The notes beneath the pieces were generated by a model. It did not search any database and was not told where the DNA came from. It saw nothing but the letters and a program-made list of their open reading frames with translations. The translations under genes and the position numbers were made by a program. Below, piece by piece: positions 1-8,761 of a stretch of DNA of 64,000 bases. The stretch is taken from the NCBI GenBank assembly GCA_965199705.1, contig OZ241359.1, positions 1,364,001 to 1,428,000 on the forward strand, written 5' to 3'. Source of the DNA: Azophilus sp965199705 (GTDB taxonomy: Bacteria > Pseudomonadota > Gammaproteobacteria > Pseudomonadales > Azotimanducaceae). How positions within the stretch are numbered: the first letter of the stretch is position 1; each line of letters starts with the position of its first letter.

Positions 1-411
1 AATCCGCGTCAGGGCGTCATTCGGGTGATCGGCAAGGGCAACAAGGAGCGCCTCGTGCCGGTGGGTCAGGAAGCCCTGGACTGGGTGAGCCGATTCGTTG
101 CCGATGGACGGCGGGCGCTGGGCGGGGCCGCCTTGCGGGTTCTCTTTCCCAGTCGCCTGGGCCGCGCCATGACGCGCCAGACCTTCTGGTACGCCGTCAA
201 GCGCTACGCTGCGGCAGCGGGCATTCGAAAGCCCCTGTCGCCACACGGTTTGCGGCATGCGTTCGCCACACACCTCATCAATCATGGCGCTGATCTTCGC
301 GCCGTGCAGATGATGCTCGGCCACGCCAATCTGTCCACTACTCAGATCTATACGCACGTTGCCGCCGCCCGCCTGAAGTCCCTGCATCGCACGCATCATC
401 CGCGCGGCTGA
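1..411 (+). CDS. xerD: Site-specific tyrosine recombinase XerD, 3' end only
   Basis: The frame is open from the first base, so the 5' part lies outside the window; about 136 C-terminal residues are present. The visible part is the catalytic domain of a tyrosine recombinase. It carries the HGLRHAFATHL box (catalytic H and R), the LGHANLSTTQIYTHV box with the nucleophilic Tyr, and an HHPRG tail. The spacing and the tail match XerD better than XerC. XerD acts with XerC at dif to resolve chromosome dimers. It lies upstream of, and is probably transcribed separately from, the TonB operon that follows after about 180 bp. Confidence 0.93.
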   Translation, partial: NPRQGVIRVIGKGNKERLVPVGQEALDWVSRFVADGRRALGGAALRVLFPSRLGRAMTRQTFWYAVKRYAAAAGIRKPLSPHGLRHAFATHLINHGADLRAVQMMLGHANLSTTQIYTHVAAARLKSLHRTHHPRG

Positions 412-462
412 ATCACGCCCGGAGAACGGTCACCGTGCACGCGCCATGCGCCTTACATGTCC

Positions 463-491
463 TTGACAAGCGAAGTTGCTTTGTTGATGCT
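463..491 (+). promoter_or_regulatory. Possible promoter of the TonB operon
   Basis: A perfect TTGACA hexamer lies at 463-468 in the gap between xerD and the DUF3450 gene. The best -10 at 17-bp spacing (GATGCT, 486-491) is poor. The call is therefore weak and rests on the -35 element and on the position upstream of a long co-directional operon. Confidence 0.25.
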
Positions 492-592
492 GTGTTTGCG
501 CACGGCGGAGGGGGCGTAGCAAGCGCTTTTTCGGGGGTGTCGGTCGGCATCCTGTCTTGCTCCCGCAGATGTTGACTATTCAAGGAAGTAGT

Positions 593-1363
593 ATGAAGAA
601 GGAACCCAGACCCTGGCTCGGATTCGCGGCAGGACTCCTCGGCATGGCGCTGGCTGGTCCGACCTTCTCGGCGACGCTGGCGGACATCTACCAGGTAGCT
701 GAGCGGATCAACAGCCAGGCCGTGACCTCGCAGGCGAAGATCGACGCGCTGACGGAAGAGACTCGCAAGCTGCTCGGCGAATACAAGACGGTGCTGAACC
801 AGGTCGAGGGGTTGCGGGTTTACAACCGTCAGCTGGACACGCAGATCGCCAACCAGAGGCAGGAGATGGCGCAGCTGTCCGAGTCCATTGACAACGTGAC
901 GGTGATCGAGCGCCAGATCACGCCGCTGATGATGCGCATGATCGACGGTCTCGAGCAGTTCGTGGCGCTGGATATGCCCTTTTTGCTCGACGAACGCACC
1001 GATCGCGTCGATCGTCTTCGGGACATGATGGACAGGTCCGATGTGGCCGTTTCCGAGAAATTCTCTCAGGTGTTGCGCGCCTACCAGATCGAAAACGACT
1101 ATGGCCGCACCATGGAGGCCTATACCGATACCATCGACCTGGACGGCTCTGGCCGTCAGGCGGAGGTTCTCAAGGTGGGGCGTGTTGCGCTGGTGTTTCA
1201 GACGCCGGACGGCGAGGACACCGGCATGTGGAACAAGGCAACCGGGCGCTGGGAGCTGCTCGGCGACGAATTCACGACGCCGGTTCGCAATGGCATCCGC
1301 ATGGCGCGCAAGCAGCTTTCGGTGGATATGTTGACCCTTCCCGTCATCGGACCGGAGGCCTGA
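593..1363 (+). CDS. DUF3450 family periplasmic protein of a TonB system
   Basis: The protein is 256 aa with an N-terminal signal peptide (cleavage near TFSA, residue ~25) followed by a long, probably coiled-coil region (about 30-115) and a compact C-terminal domain. I chose the ATG at 593 because AAGGAAG sits just upstream; an upstream in-frame TTG at 557 has no such support. DUF3450 genes recurrently open TonB2/TonB3-type clusters in marine gammaproteobacteria, immediately before ttpC, exbB, exbD and tonB, exactly as here. Its molecular job is not established. Periplasmic contact with the TtpC N-terminal domain is a reasonable inference. Confidence 0.85.
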   Translation: MKKEPRPWLGFAAGLLGMALAGPTFSATLADIYQVAERINSQAVTSQAKIDALTEETRKLLGEYKTVLNQVEGLRVYNRQLDTQIANQRQEMAQLSESIDNVTVIERQITPLMMRMIDGLEQFVALDMPFLLDERTDRVDRLRDMMDRSDVAVSEKFSQVLRAYQIENDYGRTMEAYTDTIDLDGSGRQAEVLKVGRVALVFQTPDGEDTGMWNKATGRWELLGDEFTTPVRNGIRMARKQLSVDMLTLPVIGPEA

Positions 1364-1366
1364 TCC

Positions 1367-2854
1367 ATGAGAGCACCGATAAACTGTCTGTTGGGCGCCA
1401 CTACCGCCCTGGTTCTGGCCTTTTCTGGCAGCGCTGTGCTGGCGCAGTCGGAAGCGGAGGCTGCGCCCGAATCCGATCTGCAGGTGGTGCAGGCGAACAG
1501 CCTGGATGAGCTGCTCAGCAATGTCGAACAACGCCGAGTGGTGGAGTCGGCCACGCACCGGGCGCGCGAAGAGCGCTTTGTCGGCGAGCGGGCGGATCAA
1601 CAGAAGTTGCTGGACGACGCCAGGGCGGAGCTCAGGCGCGAGCAGCGACGGTCAGACCGGCTGGAAACCGAATTTGAACAGAACGAAAGCCGTATTGGCG
1701 ACCTGAAGGAACAACTGGACAAGCGCCTGGGTTCATTGCGGGAACTGTTCGGCGTGTTGCAGCAGGTGGCCGGAGACACGCGCGGCCTGTTTGAAGGTTC
1801 GCTGATTTCTGCGGAAATCCCGAATCGCGGCGACTGGCTGGGCGAGCTGGCGGCGAAGATGGGCACGGCCAGTCAACTGGCCACCATCGAGGAAATGGAA
1901 GACCTCTGGTTCGAGCTGCAACGAGAGGCGACGGAATCGGGCCGCATCAGCCGCTTCCCGGCAACCGTTACCCTGCTGAGCGGGGAACAGAAACAGGTGG
2001 ATGTGGTGCGCGTTGGCGCCTTCGCGCTGATTGGCGATGACCAGTACCTGAACTACAACGCCGACGATGGTTCGCTGGTCGAGCTTGCCCGGCAGCCAGC
2101 CGCCCGCTATACCAGCACGGTCGCTGACCTGCTCGAAGCGGAACCCGGCGAAGTGGCGCCCTTTGCGGTGGACCCGACGCGCGGCTCCCTGCTTTCCCTG
2201 CTGATCCAGGCTGCTACGGTCGGCGAACGGGTGGGTTCCCTGTTCGGCGGCATCACCACCGGCGAGTGCTATCTGCCATTCTGCGATGGCCAGGGCGGTT
2301 ATGTCGGTTCGGTCATCATCCTCGGCGGCATTCTCGGCGTACTGCTTGCGCTTGAGAGACTGGTCACGCTCTATCTGACCAGCGCCAAGGTCAAGGCGCA
2401 GAAGAATTCGGATGAGCCGAACAAGAACAACCCGCTCGGGCGCGTGCTCCTGGTGTATCACGACAACAAGGATGGAGAGGTGGATGTGGAGACGCTGGAG
2501 CTGAAGCTCGGCGAGGCCATATTGGGTGAGACTCCCAAGATCACCCGCAATATCACCCTGATCCAGGTGATTTCCGTGGTGGCGCCGCTCCTTGGCCTGT
2601 TGGGAACGGTGATCGGCATGATCCTCACCTTCCAGGCCATCACCCTGTTCGGCACAGGCGATCCGAAGACCATGGCCGGCGGCATCTCGACCGCGTTGAT
2701 GACCACCGTGCTCGGTCTTTGCGTGGCGATTCCCACCACGCTGCTGCATGCGTTGGTCGCCCAGTTCAGCCGCTCCTTGATCCATGTTCTGGAGGAACAG
2801 ACGCAGGGCTTCATTGCCGAACACGCAGAGCGCAGCGGCAAGGCGCTGGCATAG
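1367..2854 (+). CDS. ttpC: TtpC-type MotA/TolQ/ExbB family protein with long periplasmic N-terminus
   Basis: At 495 aa this is about twice the length of ordinary ExbB. It has a signal peptide (to about ALAQ, residue 26), a coiled-coil rich periplasmic region of roughly 280 residues, then a membrane segment around 313-335 and the MotA/TolQ/ExbB proton-channel domain, including the stretch VVAPLLGLLGTVIGMI. This architecture is that of Vibrio TtpC, a fourth component needed by TonB2 complexes. It starts 3 bp after the DUF3450 stop and is followed 6 bp later by a second, short exbB, so it is translated within the operon. Confidence 0.88.
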   Translation: MRAPINCLLGATTALVLAFSGSAVLAQSEAEAAPESDLQVVQANSLDELLSNVEQRRVVESATHRAREERFVGERADQQKLLDDARAELRREQRRSDRLETEFEQNESRIGDLKEQLDKRLGSLRELFGVLQQVAGDTRGLFEGSLISAEIPNRGDWLGELAAKMGTASQLATIEEMEDLWFELQREATESGRISRFPATVTLLSGEQKQVDVVRVGAFALIGDDQYLNYNADDGSLVELARQPAARYTSTVADLLEAEPGEVAPFAVDPTRGSLLSLLIQAATVGERVGSLFGGITTGECYLPFCDGQGGYVGSVIILGGILGVLLALERLVTLYLTSAKVKAQKNSDEPNKNNPLGRVLLVYHDNKDGEVDVETLELKLGEAILGETPKITRNITLIQVISVVAPLLGLLGTVIGMILTFQAITLFGTGDPKTMAGGISTALMTTVLGLCVAIPTTLLHALVAQFSRSLIHVLEEQTQGFIAEHAERSGKALA

Positions 2855-2860
2855 CAGCCA

Positions 2861-3379
2861 ATGCTTGGAGACGCCTATCTCGCAATCGTCCAGTTCATGG
2901 AGCAGGGCGGCAATGTGCTGTACCTCATTGCCTTGCTCACCTTCTTGATGTGGACGCTCATCTTCGAGCGCGTCTGGTACTTTTCCACTCGGCACAAGCT
3001 GGTGATGCAGCAGGCAATGGATGGCTGGGAAGGCCGACCGGAGCGTCGCTCCTGGAGCGCGCACCAGATTCGGGACCGGCTGATCTCCGAGGCGTCGCAG
3101 GGCATCACGGGCAGCCTGCCCATGATTCAGACCTGCGTCACCCTCTGTCCGCTGCTCGGGTTGCTCGGCACGGTAACCGGCATGATCTCGGTGTTTGACG
3201 CGATGGCGATGCAGGGCGGCAATGCGCGTTCCATGGCCGCCGGCGTTTCCATGGCCACCATTCCGACCATGTCCGGCATGATCGCTTCCCTTTCCGGGCT
3301 GCTTGGCAGCACTTTCTTGAAACGAAAGGTGGATTACGAGATCGAGTTGTTCGAGGATCAACTCACGATGGACCACTGA
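2861..3379 (+). CDS. exbB: Biopolymer transport protein ExbB (short form)
   Basis: This 172-aa inner-membrane protein has three predicted membrane segments and the MotA/TolQ/ExbB signature (LCPLLGLLGTVTGMI followed by a GGN...MAAGVS region). With ExbD it would form the proton channel that energises TonB. It is the second ExbB-family gene in a row after ttpC, the arrangement of the Vibrio TonB2 cluster. The gap to exbD is 76 bp, larger than the other gaps in the operon. Confidence 0.92.
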   Translation: MLGDAYLAIVQFMEQGGNVLYLIALLTFLMWTLIFERVWYFSTRHKLVMQQAMDGWEGRPERRSWSAHQIRDRLISEASQGITGSLPMIQTCVTLCPLLGLLGTVTGMISVFDAMAMQGGNARSMAAGVSMATIPTMSGMIASLSGLLGSTFLKRKVDYEIELFEDQLTMDH

Positions 3380-3455
3380 TCCGGGGCAGAACGCAGCAGG
3401 CAGCATTCAACACGCAGGCTTGACGAACATACCCGGACGAACAGGAGCAGATTGA

Positions 3456-3863
3456 ATGGCGCGCCGGTCCAACCGCTTTTCCCGCAGCGACGAAGAAGCT
3501 GATATCAACATGACACCCATGCTGGACGTGGTGTTCATCATGCTGATCTTTTTCATCGTCACCGCCACCTTCATCAAGCAGGCCGGCATTGATGTTCTGC
3601 GTCCTGACGCAGAGACAGCCGTGCAGAAGCCGGTGGTCAGCGTGCTGGTGGCGATCGGGCCAAGTGGCGACATCTGGATAGACAAACGCAAGGTGGACGC
3701 CACAGCCGTGCGCGCACACATCGAGCGCATTCACGCCGAGAACCCGAAGGGCGGCCTGGTGATTCAGGCGGACCGCGAGGCCAAGTACGAAAAACTGAAG
3801 GCGGTGCTCTCCGCAGCCCGAGCGGCGGGGCTGACAGAGGTCGCCATTTCCACGGAGGCCTGA
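3456..3863 (+). CDS. exbD: Biopolymer transport protein ExbD
   Basis: The protein is 135 aa with a short cytoplasmic N-terminus, one transmembrane helix (about 20-42) and a periplasmic domain. The segment INMTPMLDVVFIMLIFFIVT contains the conserved membrane Asp of ExbD/TolR proteins that carries protons. An AGGAG-like site (aacaggagcag) precedes the ATG. It partners the ExbB proteins upstream and the TonB protein encoded 4 bp downstream. Confidence 0.94.
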   Translation: MARRSNRFSRSDEEADINMTPMLDVVFIMLIFFIVTATFIKQAGIDVLRPDAETAVQKPVVSVLVAIGPSGDIWIDKRKVDATAVRAHIERIHAENPKGGLVIQADREAKYEKLKAVLSAARAAGLTEVAISTEA

Positions 3864-3867
3864 CGCC

Positions 3868-4470
3868 ATGATTCGATACGCTTTTGCCGTCGCGCTCGGC
3901 GGCGTCGCCACTTTTGCGCTGTTTCTGCTGATGCAGGCTCTGATCAAGAGCGACAAGAGCCCCTTTGACGACACCATCACCGGCAAGATCGTTGATTTCG
4001 TGCGGGTGCAGGAAGATGTGCCCATTGTCACCAAGACGCTCAAGCCCAAGCCGCCGCCACCGCCCGATGAGCCGCCTCCGGATATGCCAAAGCCGTCGTT
4101 CGACAATCTTGATGGCGGCGCCGGCGTCGAGATCTCTGCCGTGAGCCCGGATCTGAATCTCGATATAGGTGGTACAGGCGGTTTCAATTCCGATGGCGAA
4201 TACCTGCCCATCGTCAAGGTGGCGCCGATCTATCCGCGCCGGGCGCAGACGCGCGGTATCGAGGGGTACGTCCTGCTGGAATTCGTGGTAACCCGCACCG
4301 GTGCTGTGCGCGACCCGGTGGTGATCGAATCCCAGCCTTCAGGCATTTTTGATCGGGCCGCCCTGAATGCGGCGCTGAAGTTCAAGTACAAGCCCAAGGT
4401 GGTGAACGGCGAACCGATTGATGTGGCCGGCGTGCGCAACCGGATCACTTTCGAATTGCAGGACGGCTGA
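3868..4470 (+). CDS. tonB: TonB family energy transducer
   Basis: The protein is 200 aa. It has an N-terminal membrane anchor (about 4-24), a short proline-rich span (KPKPPPPPDEPPPDMPKP) crossing the periplasm, and a C-terminal TonB domain with the YPRRAQTRGIEGYVLLEF motif and a terminal NRITFEL strand. The short proline-rich linker resembles TonB2 rather than E. coli TonB. It would couple the proton-motive force collected by ExbB/ExbD to outer-membrane receptors, such as the one encoded at 21831-24788. Confidence 0.93.
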   Translation: MIRYAFAVALGGVATFALFLLMQALIKSDKSPFDDTITGKIVDFVRVQEDVPIVTKTLKPKPPPPPDEPPPDMPKPSFDNLDGGAGVEISAVSPDLNLDIGGTGGFNSDGEYLPIVKVAPIYPRRAQTRGIEGYVLLEFVVTRTGAVRDPVVIESQPSGIFDRAALNAALKFKYKPKVVNGEPIDVAGVRNRITFELQDG

Positions 4471-4473
4471 TTC

Positions 4474-5835
4474 GTGAACAAGACCATGAACAAGGCAGCC
4501 ACATGGCTTCGTCGCGCCGGTCTGTTGCTCGGATTCACCTGGGCGGCAGGTTTCGTGTCTGTCGGCTCGCTGGCACTGCTGCCGGCCGGGGCGGCAGCGC
4601 AGGAGTCGGGTGGGCAATCGGAGACCCGGCAGAAGACGCGACGGGTGCCATCCATGAGCGAGGCCACCTTCAAGAAGCTGTCTGAAGCCCAGGAATTCAT
4701 TGACGCCAAGGATCCAAACAGCGCACTGGCGGTATTGCGGGGGATGCTGGACCGGAGCCGTCGCTACAACGGTAACGAAATCGGCCAGATCAACAACATG
4801 CTCGGTTTCGTCTATTTCTCCATGGAAGACTACCCCAGCGCCATCCGCCACTATCAGGTGGTGCTGGAGCAGGGTGAGGATATCCCGGAGGGCCTGGAAA
4901 CCACCACGCTTTACACGTTGGCGCAGCTGACTTTTGTTGCCGAGCGCTATTCAGACGCGCTGCGCTACATGGAGACCTGGATCACCAAGGCCACCAACCC
5001 GGGGCCGGAGCCGCATATCTTCATGGGGCAGGTCTATTATCAGATGAAAGACTACCCGAACGCTGTCCTGCAGATCGAGCAGGGCATTGCCGTTGCCAAG
5101 GAACGCGGTCGGCCAATCAAGGAAAACTGGTGGGCGTTGCTGAATTTTCTCTATTCCGAGCAGGAAAATTGGCCCAAGGTTCTGGAAATTCTGGAAATTC
5201 TGGTCCGGGATTTCCCCAAGCGCGCCTATTGGGTCAGCCTTGCGGGCGTGCAGGGCCAACAGGGCATGGAGAAGGAGCAGACCTACAGCATGATGGCCGC
5301 CTACGAAGCGGGCTTTCTCGTGCAGGAATCGGATCTGACCACCCTGGCCGGGCTGCTGATGCAGGCAGAAGTTCCGATCCGGGCCGCAGACGTACTGCAA
5401 AAGGCTGTGGATAACGAACAGGTCAAGGCCACCGACAGGAATCTTCAGGCCCTTGGTCAGGCCTATCAGTTGGCTCAGGAAGTCGAGAAAGCGATTCCGG
5501 TATTCGAGGATGCGGCCAAGCTGTCGGATGAGGGCCGTATCTACGAGAATCTGGCGCAGCTTTATCTGGAGGACGACAAGTTCGGGGACTGCGTCGAAGC
5601 GGCAACCAACGCGCTCAACAAGGGGGGGCTGCGCAAGGTGCAGTCCACCTACATCGTGCGTGGCATGTGCAACTACAATCGCGACAGACTTTCGGATGCG
5701 CGCACATCCTTCGTGTCCTGCCGCAACGAATCGCGTCGGGCGGAAGATCCCTCCAATCTGCGCATGTGTCAGCAGTGGATCACCTTCATAGATGGCGAAT
5801 CCGAGCGTCGCGAGAAGCTGGCTGCCTCCATGTGA
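4474..5835 (+). CDS. Periplasmic tetratricopeptide-repeat protein of the TonB cluster
   Basis: The protein is 453 aa with a signal peptide ending near GAAAQ (residue ~42) and repeated TPR helices across most of its length (for example NMLGFVYFSMEDYPSAIRHY and ALGQAYQLAQEVEKAIPVFE). The start is a GTG at 4474, 3 bp after tonB; an ATG at 4486 is an alternative. A TPR gene closes this type of TonB cluster in many marine gammaproteobacteria. A scaffold role for the periplasmic complex is inferred; the precise function is unknown. Confidence 0.85.
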   Translation: MNKTMNKAATWLRRAGLLLGFTWAAGFVSVGSLALLPAGAAAQESGGQSETRQKTRRVPSMSEATFKKLSEAQEFIDAKDPNSALAVLRGMLDRSRRYNGNEIGQINNMLGFVYFSMEDYPSAIRHYQVVLEQGEDIPEGLETTTLYTLAQLTFVAERYSDALRYMETWITKATNPGPEPHIFMGQVYYQMKDYPNAVLQIEQGIAVAKERGRPIKENWWALLNFLYSEQENWPKVLEILEILVRDFPKRAYWVSLAGVQGQQGMEKEQTYSMMAAYEAGFLVQESDLTTLAGLLMQAEVPIRAADVLQKAVDNEQVKATDRNLQALGQAYQLAQEVEKAIPVFEDAAKLSDEGRIYENLAQLYLEDDKFGDCVEAATNALNKGGLRKVQSTYIVRGMCNYNRDRLSDARTSFVSCRNESRRAEDPSNLRMCQQWITFIDGESERREKLAASM

Positions 5836-5906
5836 TGGCGACCGGCGGCGCCCGCGCCCTTGCCTGACGCGCCTGCCGGTCGATCCGGCTCTGCTGCAAT
5901 ATCCTC

Positions 5907-6536
5907 ATGTTTACCGGCATCGTTCAGGCGCTCTGCCCGGTTCGGCAGCTAGCCGATGAAGCCGGGCTGCGTCGGCTCGGCCTGGCGCTCGGGAGCGCAG
6001 CTGCCGACCTCGCAGCCGGCGCTTCGGTGGCGGTCAATGGCGTCTGTCTGACTGTCTCGGAGCAGGTCGGGGATATCACCTTCTTCAACGTCGTTCAGGA
6101 AACCCTGAACCGCACCAATCTTGGCGCACTCGGGCAGGGTGATCGCGTCAATGTCGAGCGCTCGGTGCGAATTGGTGATGAAATCGGCGGTCACCTGCTG
6201 TCCGGCCACGTCTGGGGCCTTGCCGAACTGAAGCGCATCGAATCTGGCCCGAACCGCCGCGACCTCTGGTTCGAGGCGCCGACAGACGCCGGCCATTACC
6301 TGTTGCGCAAAGGATTTGTGGCGCTCGACGGCGCCAGCTTGACCATCGCCGATCTGGACGCCAGCAAACATTGGCTGAAGGTGGCGCTGGTTCCGGATAC
6401 CATCGAGCGCACAACGCTGGGCGCCATGCAAACCGGGGCCTTCGCCAATCTCGAAGTGGATGCTGCGACCCAGGCGATCGTGGAAACCGTCGCCAGGGTG
6501 TTGGCGGAGCAGGCGTCACAAGAGGAACCGCAATGA
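5907..6536 (+). CDS. ribE: Riboflavin synthase, alpha chain
   Basis: The protein is 209 aa and starts with the hallmark MFTGIVQ. It contains the two tandem lumazine-binding domains expected of the enzyme (GASVAVNGVCLTV in the first, FVALDGASLTI in the second). It dismutates two molecules of 6,7-dimethyl-8-ribityllumazine to riboflavin plus a pyrimidine. It stands alone, without ribD, ribBA or ribH beside it, and is followed by ilvD after 61 bp. No FMN riboswitch-like leader is apparent in the 71 bp upstream. Confidence 0.95.
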   Translation: MFTGIVQALCPVRQLADEAGLRRLGLALGSAAADLAAGASVAVNGVCLTVSEQVGDITFFNVVQETLNRTNLGALGQGDRVNVERSVRIGDEIGGHLLSGHVWGLAELKRIESGPNRRDLWFEAPTDAGHYLLRKGFVALDGASLTIADLDASKHWLKVALVPDTIERTTLGAMQTGAFANLEVDAATQAIVETVARVLAEQASQEEPQ

Positions 6537-6597
6537 TCCTGACCGCCGCTGCATCAAGCGTCGCGACCGGCGGCAAAACCGCACACAGGAGACCCGG

Positions 6598-8268
6598 ATG
6601 ACGGACCAATCCCGCAAGTATTCCGCACTGGTGGTGGACGGCGTCGCGCAGGCGCCGAGTCGCGCCATGCTCTACCCGGTCGGCTTCGGCGAGGCGGACT
6701 TCAGCAAGCCGCAGGTCGGCATCGCCTCGACCTGGAGCATGGTCACGCCGTGCAACATGCACATCCATGAGCTGGCCGAGGCCGCTGCCCTGGGTGCGGA
6801 CGAATCCGGCGGCAAGTCGGTTCAGTTCAATACCATTACCGTATCGGACGGCATTTCGATGGGTACGCCGGGCATGCGTTACTCGCTGGTGTCGCGCGAG
6901 GTGATCGCGGATTCCATCGAGGCGGTAGTCTGTGCTCAGGGATTTGACGGCTTTGTCGCCATCGGTGGTTGCGACAAGAACATGCCGGCCTGCGCCATGG
7001 CCATGGCGCGTATCAATCGACCCTCCGTGTTCGTGTATGGCGGCACCATTCAGCCGGGCGCCGAGCGGCGCGATATCGTTTCGGTATTCGAGGCTGTGGG
7101 GGCGCATGCGGCTGGCGCTATCACGGATGCAGAACTGAAGCAGGTAGAGGCCACCGCTATCCCCGGACCAGGTTCCTGCGGCGGCATGTACACGGCCAAC
7201 ACCATGGCGTCGGCCATGGAAGCGCTTGGCCTTTCATTGCCCGGCAGTTCTGCTCAGGAGGCGGTGTCCAGCGCGAAGCGCAAGGACAGCTACGAGGCGG
7301 GCGTCGCCGTCTGTCGCCTGATCGAGCGGGGCATCAGGCCGAGCGACATTCTGTGTCGGGAAGCGTTCGAGAATGCCATCACCCTCACCATTGCCCTCGA
7401 AGGCTCCACAAACGCCGTGTTGCATCTCCTGGCCATTGCTTCAGCCGCCGGTGTGCCGCTGGCGCTTGATGACTTCACGCGCATCGGCAAACGTGTTCCG
7501 GTGCTCGCAGACATGCGCCCGGCCGGGCGTTTTGCCATGAGTGAATTGATCGAAATCGGCGGCATCGCGCCCTTGATGGCTACGTTGCTGGATGCGGGAC
7601 TGTTGCATGGCGGCTGCCTGACTGTAACGGGGCGCACACTGGCGGAAAATCTCGCCTCGGTGACGCCCTATCCTGAGGGCCAGGAGATCGTGCGGCCCCT
7701 GGACAATCCGATCAAGGCCGACAGCCATCTGGTGGTGCTGTATGGCAACCTGGCGCCAGAAGGCGCCGTGGCCAAGATCACGGGCAACGAAGGGCTGAGC
7801 TTTACCGGCAGAGCGCGTTGCTTTCATGGCGAGGAAGCCGCCATGCAGGCGATTCTCGAAGGTCAGGTAGTGCCGGGCGATGTCGTGGTGGTGCGCTACG
7901 AAGGACCGAGGGGCGGTCCGGGGATGCGGGAAATGCTCTCGCCCACCAGCGCCATCAACGGACGCGGGCTTGCCGGCCAGGTGGCGCTCATCACGGACGG
8001 GCGCTTCTCCGGTGGCTCGCACGGATTCGTTATCGGCCACGTCTCGCCCGAAGCATTCGATGGCGGCCCGATCGCATTGCTGCAAGACGGCGACGAAGTT
8101 ACCGTGGATGCAGAGAGCCGTCGGATCAGCGTCGCCGTCAGCGACTCCGAGATTCAGGCTCGCAGGGACGCATGGCAGCCGCCCCCGCCTTACGCGAAGC
8201 AGGGGGTTCTCGCCAAGTATGCGCGGCTGGTCAGTTCAGCCAGCCGGGGAGCGATTACTGACGGTTGA
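6598..8268 (+). CDS. ilvD: Dihydroxy-acid dehydratase
   Basis: The protein is 556 aa. It catalyses the dehydration step of branched-chain amino-acid synthesis and uses an iron-sulfur cluster; GGCDKNMPACAMA and GPGSCGGMYTANTM hold the conserved cluster cysteines. The ATG at 6598 is preceded by AGGAG with good spacing; an open frame continues upstream to 6460 but has no start signal and overlaps ribE. The last 14 bp overlap the convergent RRM gene. As an Fe-S enzyme it would be a client of the suf operon further along. Confidence 0.95.
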   Translation: MTDQSRKYSALVVDGVAQAPSRAMLYPVGFGEADFSKPQVGIASTWSMVTPCNMHIHELAEAAALGADESGGKSVQFNTITVSDGISMGTPGMRYSLVSREVIADSIEAVVCAQGFDGFVAIGGCDKNMPACAMAMARINRPSVFVYGGTIQPGAERRDIVSVFEAVGAHAAGAITDAELKQVEATAIPGPGSCGGMYTANTMASAMEALGLSLPGSSAQEAVSSAKRKDSYEAGVAVCRLIERGIRPSDILCREAFENAITLTIALEGSTNAVLHLLAIASAAGVPLALDDFTRIGKRVPVLADMRPAGRFAMSELIEIGGIAPLMATLLDAGLLHGGCLTVTGRTLAENLASVTPYPEGQEIVRPLDNPIKADSHLVVLYGNLAPEGAVAKITGNEGLSFTGRARCFHGEEAAMQAILEGQVVPGDVVVVRYEGPRGGPGMREMLSPTSAINGRGLAGQVALITDGRFSGGSHGFVIGHVSPEAFDGGPIALLQDGDEVTVDAESRRISVAVSDSEIQARRDAWQPPPPYAKQGVLAKYARLVSSASRGAITDG

Positions 8269-8536
8269 TCGGCGGGCCGGAACGGCCGGGGCCAGGCTGC
8301 CGCTCACGCGCCTGGCTGACCCGCAGTCGGCGCCCCTGCACTTCACTGTCGTTCAGTTCAGAAATGGCCTTGGGGCCTTCACTGTTGGACATTTCCACGA
8401 AGCCGAAACCGCGCGAGCGGCCTGTCTCCCGGTCCATGACCACACTGGCAGAGCGCACTTCGCCGTGTGGCGCGAACAGGTTGCGTAGCTCCGAGTCCCT
8501 CACCGACCACGGCAGGTTACCTACATAAATCTTCAT
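8255..8536 (-). CDS. Small RNA-binding protein with one RRM domain
   Basis: The protein is 93 aa: one RNA-recognition motif with RNP2 (KIYVGNLPW) at the N-terminus and RNP1 (RGFGFVEM) in the middle, then a short basic, Gly/Pro-rich tail (GPGRSGPPINRQ). Such proteins are common in cyanobacteria and gammaproteobacteria and bind single-stranded RNA, often under cold or stress conditions; the target here is unknown. I chose the ATG at 8536 over the TTG four codons upstream. The 3' end overlaps ilvD on the other strand by 14 bp. Confidence 0.88.
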   Translation of the reverse strand: MKIYVGNLPWSVRDSELRNLFAPHGEVRSASVVMDRETGRSRGFGFVEMSNSEGPKAISELNDSEVQGRRLRVSQARERQPGPGRSGPPINRQ

Positions 8537-8761
8537 CTGTTGTTCCAAGCTGATCTTTCAGATGATCGGCGCAGACGTCGATACCGACGCAACAGCGCAC
8601 GACCAGATGGCTGGCATACCGCAAAGAACAACGCGAGAAATCGAATCCGATGAGAGAACCGTAATGCTCAAGAATCAAGGCGGAAGCCAATTTCGCAACG
8701 ATACGGCAAAAACCGCAGAGTCACAACAGCAACGGCCGCCTTTGGCTCTGATATTGCCAGG

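Noticed and set aside
1733..3406. 557-codon minus-strand open frame across ttpC and exbB
   Set aside because: It is antisense to well-supported membrane proteins and is His/Gln-rich as expected for such shadows.
5836..5906. FMN riboswitch upstream of ribE
   Set aside because: The gap is only 71 bp and shows none of the conserved RFN-element segments; the same holds for the ribF leader.
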